A stretch of DNA of 64,000 nucleotides. It comes from Gyrodactylus bullatarudis. Taxonomy: Eukaryota; Platyhelminthes; Monogenea; Gyrodactylidea; Gyrodactylidae. The notes beneath the pieces are model-generated. The model had not been told where the DNA came from and did no database searches. It saw nothing but the letters and a program-made list of their open reading frames with translations. Of the stretch, positions 13,001-25,000 are shown piece by piece; position 1 is the stretch's first letter, and each line of letters opens with the position of its first letter. The translations under genes and the position numbers were made by a program. The stretch spans positions 88,254 through 152,253 of the forward strand of contig SSNU01000060.1 in NCBI GenBank assembly GCA_012064415.1, in the 5' to 3' direction.

Positions 13001-16000
13001 GAGCAAAGTATTCAATCACAATTTTCTGAATTAGTTGAAGCAGTTAGAGAATTTAGAGGGCAGAAATTGGGTAATATAGTCTAAAATATAATTAATTCTC
13101 ATAAGACTCTTGACTTGGCTTGATATTTATACGTGTAAGAGATGTCAATAGAAAAATTATTTAATATATTAAGCACTAGGCGATGCTGTAGTCTCAGCAA
13201 TAACTTTCTGTTAGAGCCGCTGTCAGAGTCTGATGCTATATATCAACTAATTCAGTTAATATTCTCGAATGAACTTAATATTAGTTTCATAAATTTTAGA
13301 AAGCAATACAGGATATAAAGTTGGGAATCTATGATTTTTACAGAAATCTCGATTTTTTCATGAAGAATTCGAATTTGTTAAAGACTTTTTGGAATCCTAC
13401 TCATTTTTACCATTTGAAGAAAAAAAATATGAAAAAAAATTATTTTTATGAAAAATATGGTCATTTTTCAAATTCTCATTTTGCGCCAAAATCCTATTTT
13501 TTCGAACTTTGAGCTGAAAATTTTTGTTGATTTAAAAGTGGGAGAGTGATCAAGAATGGATTTTCAGGATCAGACAAGAAAGCTGACTAGCACCGTCAAG
13601 TTATCGACAGTTACCCCATTTTCTAGAGGTTTTGAATTATCAGAATTTCATTGATTTTCAAGTAGTGAAAATGATCAGAAAATCAAAACTCCGTTCCCAA
13701 ACGATAATGAAGTTATGCATATAATAAGATTCAGTTGAATTGATTTTCTTGTCTTATCTCAATCCTGAAAAAACTCTTTCGATCAGCCTCCCACTTTCAA
13801 ATCAACAAAAATTTTCAGCTCAAAGTTCGAAAAATTAGGATTTTGGAGCCAAATGGGAATTTGAAAAATGACCATATTTTTCATAAAAATAATTTTTTTT
13901 CAGATTTTTTTTCTTCAAATGGTTAAAGTGCGCAGCATGAGTAGGATTCCAGAAAATATCAAGATTTCTGTAAATATCATAGATTCCCAACTTCATATCG
14001 ATTAGCTTTAGGTTTAAATCTATGAAATAATTTAATAAAGGAATGAAAACTTGATAAAGCATACAAATTATTTTCAGAACGTTAGCTGGATGGAACAATA
14101 TCCTTGGGCACTGTTTAAAGCAATGTCTCATATGCTCTCAATAGGTTATGGACGTTTTCCACCCACAGCAATCGATGAAGCATGGATAACTATCGTTTCA
14201 ATGATGACAGGAGCAACATGCTATGCCTTATTTGTTGGCCATGCTGCAGCCTTAATTCAATCCTTTGATTGTTCCAAACGAATGTACAGGGAGAAAGTTA
14301 GTTACATTTTCCAAAATTTAGATTACTCAAGAAAATTCATATACAGTTTCAGTCAATAAGAAGATGGAAATTTATAATTATAAAACAGCTAAATTATAAA
14401 TTTTACAAAATTCTCGTTTTTTTGAACTTTGAGTTGAAAAAAAAAATAAATGAAAGAGTGATCAAAAGGTTGATTTTTAGGATCACAATAAAAAAAGAAG
14501 ACTGATTATCATTATAAAACGATATTGCATTGATTCAAGAATTAATTTACTTCAAAAACATTTGGAGTGAATCATTCTAAAAAGGAAGATTATAATTATT
14601 TCTACCAAGTATTTAAACCACTTGATTAGCTAATTATCAAAAAACAGTAACTGAAATTTCGATTAGATTTTTTATCTTTCATATCCCTATTCAGATTAAG
14701 AGATCATAGAATTCATTTTCATTTACAGTTGAGTTGAATGAATCTTTGTTGATCAAACATGACATTTCGGAAGTTTTCTATTATATCACTATAAAATTCT
14801 ACAAGATTCACAAAATCCATATTATTTTATTAGAAAACTGTAATGATCTATTCTTCTAAGCCACATTCTTTCGAGCTAATCAATTGTCTCCTCTTGTTTT
14901 GCACTAATTTTTCCTAATGAAAAAGAGGGCTTAATAAAAAAAATTCGAAATTTCGTTCATATAAAAAGCATTGAAAGACGTAAATCTGAAATCGCTTCGA
15001 GGAATTATTTTTAAATTAATTTTGAAATAAATTATAAATATAAGAATATTTTAAAGATTTAATTACTAGAGTAACAGATTTGCTACTTTTTGAAACCTGG
15101 TCTGGTACTTTTGATACTCGATACTACATTTTTGTTGAAAATCAATCAATTTTCAATCGATAACACAAAGAAAATTATATTACTCGCCCTCTGATTGGTT
15201 AACGTCTACATGTATTTACTACGAATTCATTGGTCAATACGTCGTCTATGGGGAATTTTTATTTACGATGTCCATATATGGATATAAAACCAGAAATGTT
15301 TTACCCGAATCAATTTAATTTGTCCAGCCCGCATGCGTGTGTACTATATTTTTCAGTTTTGAAAAAAACAGTCTAGTTTGTTTTCATTTATTGGCAGCTA
15401 ATAATTCTAAAAATCCATACTATACTTGTTATCAATCAAATTTGCTCATCTTTTTCGAAAATATGAGTTTGTACCTTTTTTGGTCAGATTTTTTACTACT
15501 TTTGATGCTACTTTTTTGGTGCTCTAGTAATTACTAATTATCCATTTAGCATTCAACATGTGTGAAATTTCAAAAAACTGAAAGAGTGGTCACGGAAAAA
15601 CATCCCTTAAAAATGATCTACATTTTTGGATGTTCTCTATCATTGTATCAAGGTTCACTCAAGCATTATCAATGCCATTATTTAAGTTTAAACAATTTTT
15701 TAATGAAAAAATATTCCATGCTTGAGTGAATTTTATCGTTTGGATAGAAACTCTGATGCATTAAAATTTGTATATACATTCAATTGATTCGATTAAACAA
15801 TTTATTCTCATCGAGTTAAAATAAAAATTCCATGTAAATAACAAAGTGAAGACAAGAATTTATTTTTATTTTTTTGAAAAATTCAATATTTTTTTCAAAT
15901 AGTTAGTAAACGAAATTTTGCAAAATTACTTAAATCGCCCATCGATATGAAAAAACAAATCTTCAAGTATATAAATTTTTTTCCACCAAATTTTTCTTCA

Positions 16001-19000
16001 AAATACCTTTCCATGCTTCTGGAATACGTTAAACAAAATTGTGAAAATTTTCAAATTTAGAACGTTTTTTATTGTTTTATATTAATAATTTTAACTTGAA
16101 CTCACATTGTTTCTTTACTTAAAGTTGTAAAAATGACTTAAATCCCAGTAAAATTGATTTTTCAAAAGCTCCAAAAGAAATTTCTCTTAATTTTCATGAA
16201 TATTACAGCTTTGATAGGTCAAAAAACGTTCTAAATTTGAAGCATGGAAAGGTATTTTGAAGCGAAATTTGGTGGGATTATATTTAAATACTTGAAGATT
16301 TGTTTTTTCCATATCGATGGGCGATTTAAGTAATTTTGCAAAATTTCGTCCAAGTATAGTAAACATTAGGATACATAATTTTACTACTCTTCCGGCTATT
16401 TGCTCATTCGATAGGGAATTAAATTATGAGAAAAAATCCTTTCGGATAAAATATTTTGAATTTTGTTCTGATATACAAAAAACACCAGTGGCTGTCTAAA
16501 ATCAATTAAGAGTTTTATCCGCAAACATTTCATTTCTTAAAAATCCTCTAAATTCCAAAGCTTACTTGTGAAGGGATTGACTCTGATGTGAAACAACTCT
16601 GACTCTCTCCCCTCTCGGTTCAGAGTTTTAATAGTAATATTTACACAGACCCACCCAGCTCTTTCAAACCTTTAGCCTAAATTTTTATGGAATTTCTTGA
16701 GAATCTTTTGGTTGTCCTCTAGTTATCAACCCATCCCTCAAAACAGTTGGAGGCAAAAAAACGCACAATAACTAACGTAAGGTGTGGATTGTAAGGGCTT
16801 GAACATAATGTATAATAGTGAAAACATTACTATCAAAACTCTGCACCGAGAGGGGAGAGAGTCAGAGTTGTTTCACATCAGAGTCAATCCCTTCACAAGT
16901 AAGCTTTGGAATTTAGAGGATTTTTAAGAAATGAAATGTTTGCGGATAAAACTTTTAATTGATTTTAGACAGCCACTGGTGTTTTCTGTTAAGTTTTTCA
17001 TAGAAACAATTAGTTGAAAGGTATATAATTTTTGATTCTCAATCGAATGGTATAAATTTTATCGATGAATTCTGAAAAATGCTCAAAATCGTAATCTTAG
17101 GACGTGTTGATTTGAAACGTTGGTATATGGTAGATTAATGCATTTCAAACCTGAATATGAGGTCGTTTCAATCATATGACTGAAAAAACATTGGAAAAAT
17201 TATGGTTAAAAGTTGAGGCTGGGATTTTTTTAATTACAATTTTAATACGACTACTTTATAGTAGAGGGTCGATTATTTTTTATCGAGCTGGTCTTTTCTA
17301 TATTCAATTATTAGAGAATTCACTGTATTAGTAATAAGTAATTTTACCCTCTCCTCTCTTTTATCAGATAGAATCTCTACGGTTTTCCTTCTTATTTTAA
17401 CATCTTAAGGACTCATTTCTTCATGGAATTCAAAAATAAACTTTTTCCTGAATATCCGGACAAAAATGTCAAGTTTTTTTGTCAAAATAATAAATTTTCA
17501 TCTTCATTTTAACTAGGGAGATAATTTAGTCATATTGAAGAAAAGATACTTGAAACAAATTGAAAAGTGTAAAAGAGTGTCTCAAGATTTCCATATCCAA
17601 GGTAATAGATTAAATTATGCAAAATTTATTGCTTAAAAGTTGAATAGAACAAGAAAGAGATATCGATCATCATTCAACAGAGAGCTAATTGATCCATGTT
17701 TATTCATTGTACTAGTGATTTTTCCATCTAACTTTGAGATTATTTCTATATGCTGTGACGTACCCCTGAGGTTTTTCTAACTAATGAATAGTGCAGCACC
17801 TATACTTACAAAGGTTCTAGGTGTTTAGGTAGGAACGTCTTATTTGGTAATGGATTAGCCCATGTCGCTGAATGTTACAGCTTACTAATGGATCCCACCG
17901 AGACTGGTACGAAAGAAACTCACATAGCATTTTGAAATAATCTAAGTATACATATATGGTAGACATATACGCGCGTTTCGTCCACTTTTGAACAATGCGA
18001 GAGGTCGTAGGTTCAAATCCCAGGTTGTGGCATACTGACGAGTTCATTACCAAATAAGACGATCCTGTGGGATATACGACCTAAGCGCACCTAGAACGAA
18101 ATATTTCTAGTTAGTAACCTTTGTAAGTATAGGTGCTGCACTATTCATTACTTTAATTTTTGATCAAAAGTTTTAGATTCACCCCATTATTATTTAGCAG
18201 TTAAATTTTCATTTCATCATCGTTTTCACTGCTTGAAAAATAATGAAATTTTGAAATTCAAAAGCAGTTGATCTGTCCAAAATTTTTATGATAATAACCT
18301 ATTTCTCTATCTAATTTCGATCAAAATTAACTCCTTTTGATAACCCAACCTTTGTTTTCTTTTTATTTATTTTCCAATTTTGAAAATGTGTCTGATAATC
18401 TGTACTTTGTCTTCTTGATGAAAAAAAAAGAGATTTTTCATAAAAATCATAGATTCCCAACTTCATACCAATTAACTTTAATTTGGAATTTATATTTTTA
18501 TTGGAATTCTTACAACTGTCAAAATCCAAAAAAATATTTTCTTTCATATTATTATTAAATTAATAAGGAATTTTGCAGAAAACGTTTAAACTATAACTTT
18601 TAATTAGTTTATTTCTTTTCCATGTAGAAATTAATGTTGCCAATAGTTTTACCCATTTAGTGGAAGCCAAGATTTTAGAATAAAAAATTTACTATACTAC
18701 TTCTTTTTTTCTTTTCGTATATTCCCTTTTCTTGTATAATCTGAAATTTTCACACTCAAAAAGAGATTTTTATTCTCATTTGATAATCTATTTATTCTAA
18801 CAAAAGGAATCTTTGCTAGAAAGAAAAAACTCTTACATAGACAAGGGATAATCTTGAGATTATTAATTGATTGAAAACAACGTTTTACTCTACATCTTGA
18901 TGAAATTCGAATAGGTGTAAAAAAGTTAGCTGTCGTCAAAATGTTTAGGAATAATTAGAAAAAGTAGAAGATAGATCGTCAATAACTAGAAGATCTATTC

Positions 19001-22000
19001 TCTTTTGGTAATTTGACATCAATAATTGCAGACAAAATTGTACAAATTCTTACAAAAAAAGCATCAAAATTTTTGTGAAAAAAGCAAGAATTCAACTCAA
19101 TAATGTCCCTTGTACAGTGAACTTCCTTTTGAGTAATGAGATAAATTTAAGATTCCTCCCGCCAAGTCTAGCCACTTTGAGTGCTTCTATCTTTCTTATT
19201 TCAAGTTCAAATATGTTGAAAATTTGAATATGTCATCTACAGTCATTGGCCACCCTTGTTCATGAAACTGCGATAAAATTTTCGATATATTTTTGGTCTA
19301 TTCATGTTCTATTCCTACCAAAATACATTAAGTAACATGTGAAGCTTGTTAGATTAACGAAAAGTGGTGGTTGACTGATGAGCTAAAGGCACATGAACAG
19401 ATTTTCCGGGAAGCTCTATCTTGCATCATAAATGCAATTTCTTTGATTCCAATAATAAATAACACATTGAAAAAGGTTTCCTCATGAGAAAAATAAGAAT
19501 TTGCTCTCAATTCACAGTCTTGAAGTCAAGAGAATTGGTAAAAGAGTAAAATACTTAAACTTGGTTTTAATGGAAAACCTGATCTGAAACGAATTTTTCT
19601 CTTTTTTCCTAAAACCGATTGTAAGTAAAGTTGACAAGATAAAACAAACAAATGAATTTTGAGAAAATGGTTGTTTGAAAAAATATCCTTTTAACATATT
19701 TTAAATTCTTTGTGTATTATCTGTTTGACAAACCTTATAATGAATCAAAGACCCCGTCGTGAAAGGCGAAATACCAATCGACGTTTTGATGACTTTGTCC
19801 TAGGCAATGAGCCTGTTCGTGTCGCACCTCGTTAGTTTTATTTATTTTAATTGAGAAGAACGTCGACGTCGTACAGAGCCTCTCCGTGTGGTCCAGCCTG
19901 TAGCTAGACCAAGAAGAAGAACTGATCCTCCTATTGTGGAGCGAATCAGACAAGAAGAAAGGGAAGTTGCAGCTGAACTAAGACCCAATAATCCCAGGAG
20001 ACCTCTACGATATAGAAATGAAGAGATCCATTCTTTGATTAGAATTGCTGCCCAGAATAATTCATCAAGAACAGTTGCTGAATTATTTGGTGTTAGCAAA
20101 GGAATGTGAATAACATTAGAAATAGTAAGAATAATAATTTTACAAGATTCTAGACAGCACTCAACCTCGACAGCCTCACGTTGAGGGCAGGAAATCCTCA
20201 ATCTCAGTTACTCAGGAGCGAAAAGCCTTGCGTATCATGAGAAATAATTCCAACATTTCATTTAAAGAGGTTCAGACCCAATGTTTTACAAATGTGGGCT
20301 ACTCAGCTTTTTGTAGAATAGCGAAAAAGAATGAATACACGAGGAAAAAGGTTATTAAGAAACCTTATATAACAGATGACATTGCCAGGAAACGGCTAAC
20401 TTTCTTAGAGAGATTCATAGGTTTTGATGTTGAATTTTTGAAGAAAGTAATTTTTGTTGATGAAGTAATTTTTGAGTTTAAAAGGCCTCTAAATAATGGC
20501 TTCGTAACAGCCTGGCGCTCCTGAAACAATTAGAAATGCGCCTACCAGAGCCTGTTATGAAAGAAAGTCATTTGTTGTGCTCATGAGCTATGGCAAAGAG
20601 CCTGTATTTCTGGATAGCGAAGGTACAACTGACTCTAGAAAGTTCTGTAAGCTGTTACAAGATGGCTTACAACTTCTCAATCACTGGACTCCGCCCAACT
20701 TCAACCCATATGCTCATGATGAAATGATGATGCGCTTAAACGGTAATTTAAATAATATTTAAAAAATTTCGAAAATTAATTCCTTTTTGTTATTCAAAAG
20801 TTGATTCTTGATAATCCCAATGATGACTTCCGAAGAATCATGGTCAGGAACTGATGACACAGATGAGAATGAATTCCTTGAATTCACATCTGGCTCCGAT
20901 GAGCTGTCTGGAGAGAGTATCCTGGAAGATGTGTATCCAAATATTCAACAAAGAAGAGTTCTGAATCGAGAAGATCTCGAATTCATGGAAGAAATGACTC
21001 TGTTGGCTGACAATCAATCTCTTCTTTTGATGGATCATGCCACAATTCATACATCATTCTTCGTTAGTATTTTTAGGCGATTTTTAATCGAAAATTTAAT
21101 AATATTTTATTACTAGACTCGATATTATCTACAGGCAAATGATCTCATGAATGTTCCACACTGGCCAGCTAACAGTCCAGATCTGAATCCGATTGAAAAT
21201 ATTTTTGGCTATTACAAAAGAATGTGGTATAGAGCAGTACGAGAAGTTGATGCTCAAGCATCACTTAGCCAAACCATTGAAAAGATGACAGAGCTAATAG
21301 ATATTAGAGTAATTAACAATGTGATTGCCACGACGATTGCAAAAAGTAATCGACAAAAATGGTGGCCCAATAGGGATTATGGGAAATTTCTTCGAACTAA
21401 AATATCTAACATGACTCAATTCTACAAGTTATGTTATGAACTGATCTCAAGTTTAGAAGAAGAAAGATTTTAATTTCGCTGAAAAATTTTCTTGTAAATA
21501 AGGGTTCGAACTGTTTGTGACATTCATTCATTGCGCGTTTTCCGAGAAATAAAGAAATGATTAGAATTAAAAAATAGAAATATTTTTGTTTCAAAACTAT
21601 TTAATAATCAGTGGTAAATTAGTTAGGATAGAAAAATTATTTATTAAAAAGATTGTATTATACTGATAGATTCACGATATATTTCAGTCCTTCATTTCGG
21701 GTTGTGAATAAGGTATTATTTCAGATTCAGAATAACTGATATAATTCTCACAAAACTCAACAGAATGTTTGTTAATCACATGTTTTATGAGATTTTTGTT
21801 TATAGATTTTGGTTTGCCAACAATTTCGTCGCTGCAAATTGAATTTCGTAACAAATTAAAATTTTAAAACAAAAGTAGAAAGAAAAAAAATCGTTTGTTT
21901 GAAATCCTAGAACTAGTTCAGAACTAGTTCTATTACGTTCGGACCTATACTTGTAAAGCCACTGAAATTTTGAATTCGTTCAGCATCCTGATTGGTTAAA

Positions 22001-25000
22001 ACGAGAAAACTCGTAATCTGATTGGCTTAAATTATAAGTTATCACTTCTTGACCAATCAGGATGCTTGAAAAATTCAAATATTCAGTGATTTTCAAGATA
22101 AGATATATCAGCGAAATTAAATGTTTTTTCTCGAATTGTTTTTCAAATGTAAGAAAAGTTTCTGGTTCATAGTTGGCTTGGTGGTAATTTTGGCTTGAGT
22201 TAAAACTTGAAAAATCCCTATATCCCTAGTGGCCCAACTATTAATTTATGATTTTCTTTACATTTTATAATAAAGATGTTATCATTATTTTCTTAGAGAT
22301 CATTTTATTTATCTATTATTATTTTTTAATCGCATTGATATACTAATGTATGTCGGGGAATACAGAATCCGACAGTTAGTAATTTTTTGTTAACTCAATT
22401 CAGTTCAGTTTCCAGAAAAAAAGTTTAAATTTTTCACTTATAATAAATTTTGCCTTTTTACCAAAGATTCATTTTGATATCCTCAACTAAAAAATCATGT
22501 TAAACAATTAATGATTTATTTAAATAAATGCATGTTATCATTACAAATAATTTGCTATTCCAATTGATGAAAAATTATTCTGAGCTTCTACGAAGATGAC
22601 GGATAAATCTGAATATTTTTTCGTAATGACTGACCGATATTCTATAGTTAATAAATGTTTGCATATGTTGGTTCTTGCATAAGCTCATAATAAATTATTT
22701 TAATCTGATAAATTTTGATCTTCAATTTTCATTCATCCCTATCCCTATGGCTGGTTTAGGATCAGATAAAAGGTTCTAGAATATTATTTTTATAAATGAA
22801 TGATTTTTTGGTTCCATTTACTCCTGGTATTTCGCCCTTATAAGAAACCTAAAAATACAGATTTTCAATAAAAATATGATCTGGATTTCAAGATCCAATC
22901 GCTTGTGATCTGATGAACTGATTTTCATGCCCTGACTATTTATGAAATCAGCACGTTTTTACCTATCAAACTAGACCATTCGAAGCTCGAGTGAACGTAT
23001 AATTGATTCACACCCCTTCAATATGTGATCCAAAATCCTGATTTTGATCGGTCGCTTTTAAGTCGCAAACAGGTTTTTTTAGAGTGCTTTTTACGGAAAC
23101 TTCTTATGTAAAGGACCTTCTCTTTTGTATCTATTGATACTTTCAAAGTCTCTAACACCTCTCTGATCCTCACAATAAAGCTTTAAAAACTCAATTTCTG
23201 ACACTTATAAATTTTACTCTTGAAAACAGAAGTTAAACGGAAAACTAAATGCACCAATGAATTTTTAGTATATATATTACGCCCCAGTTTCTTCGGACGG
23301 GAGTGGCCAATGAGTTTCGCAACAGACTTTATGTCTAGCTCTCTATTACCAGAATGATTTTCTGATTCATATCTCTTAAAATAACAGAATTCACTATTTT
23401 GGATTAAAACTCATTCAATTTAACACCATTCGATGCAGAATCAAAAGTTGAGTCAGTTGGATGATTCTCATTCCAAAATATTGCCTGTGAACATTTTTAA
23501 TCGAACTTAACCCCGTTTCTAATTTTTTAATGTTTTTGGAAAATCACTAGGAAAACTCATTTTCACTCCTTTATTTACCAAACCAAACAACTACGTGATA
23601 CTCTTTCTAATCTTCTCTTTCGAATTATTCATAGCTATCTTGAAAGAGGCTGACCAAAGAAATAAAGAATTACGAAATTAATTAACAGTGATAAAATTGA
23701 TTGGATTCTAAATATTTATAAATTTAAACACACCATGTTATGGAAATTACAGAGTTTAACTGCCTCTATTATCTGTAAGACTTTGAAATACCTCTTCTAA
23801 TTGAAAAGTGTGTTCGAAAAACTTCCACATTTTTAAATGTCTAATAAATCAAACTTTGTCTGCACCTAGTAAATATGAAAATGGGAATTTATTATTTTTA
23901 CCATAAAAGTCAAATTTTTATACTGCTTGAAAATCAATGTAATTTTGATCCACGATCCCGGAATATTGAAGAATTTTTCAATCTTATCAATCAGTCCTTA
24001 TTTAACTCAACAAAAAATTTTCGAATTAAAATTTTCAAAATCGTTGTAAAATCTAAATAATGTTCATCTAGGCAACTTACAATTCTGTTGGTTAAACTTT
24101 TTAAGGATTGGAAGAAGAATCTTTGCAAATTGAAGAATTTAAACAAACTGACTTTTATTGATTTTTAATAGCAATAAGGATTTAGATAGAATTAAGACCA
24201 AAAATATGAACTTTTTTTGTTTCTTTCTCAAAATTTGATCAAACTGCCGATTATCTAATAAAGAATTACAGAGCTTTTTCCTTTTACATTTCCTTCCATA
24301 TCATTATAGGACGTTATATAGAGACAGTGAATGAATTGATTGCCCACAAAAAAGGCAACATATAGAAGAATCTCGAATCTATACAGCAAGTAATTATTAT
24401 TTTTACACAAGAGGAATAAATAATAATAATTTTCGTCAACAGTTTATCAAAATCAGGAGGAAAAGAGGAATTTGTAAAAGAGAACAATGCCCAGAGGAAA
24501 CTCTTTACATCTCTTTCTCGGAGAAACTGATCAAATCTCTGCTGTTTTTTTATTTAAAAGGAGGATTTTTTATTTCTACAATGCTGTATGCTTAATTAGC
24601 TAGAGAATTTATTCGCTAGTTTACATACTAGGCAAAATCATGTTTTTTAAATTTGGAAATAATTTTTTAATTTCTCTCCTATGATGTCGTGTATTAATAT
24701 AAACAGTTTTTCTATGAATGAAAATAGAATGGAGGAGTTTTTTTATGATTGACTTACTTCTCGCTATTGCTAAGAATAATTATTAGGGTCATGAATATTA
24801 GACTTGAACAAAATTTTGCAAAATTAATTAAATCGCCCATCTATATGACAAATCTAATCTTCAAGTATTTTAATATGATCCCACGAAATTTCGCTTCAAA
24901 ATAACTGTCCATGCTTCTGGAATAATATAAACAAAATTGGGAAAATTTTCAAAATTGGAACGTTTTTTATTGTTTCATATTTAAAATTTTAAATTGAATT

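Noticed and set aside
13321..14131. ORFs with YDFYRNL / [12 protein letters not shown]
   Set aside because: They are translations of the FB-A repeat and recur, on either strand, wherever its arms occur.
15061..15534. Long inverted-repeat element (AATTACTAGAGTAA / CTCTAGTAATTA)
   Set aside because: Only the ends match for a dozen bases; the arms are too diverged to claim a defined element.
18007..18030. tRNA gene
   Set aside because: Only the B box is present; no acceptor stem, anticodon arm or A box could be built.
19112..19140. TACAGTGAACTTCC as left terminus of the 19.7-kb transposon
   Set aside because: No reverse-complement partner was found downstream of 21473.
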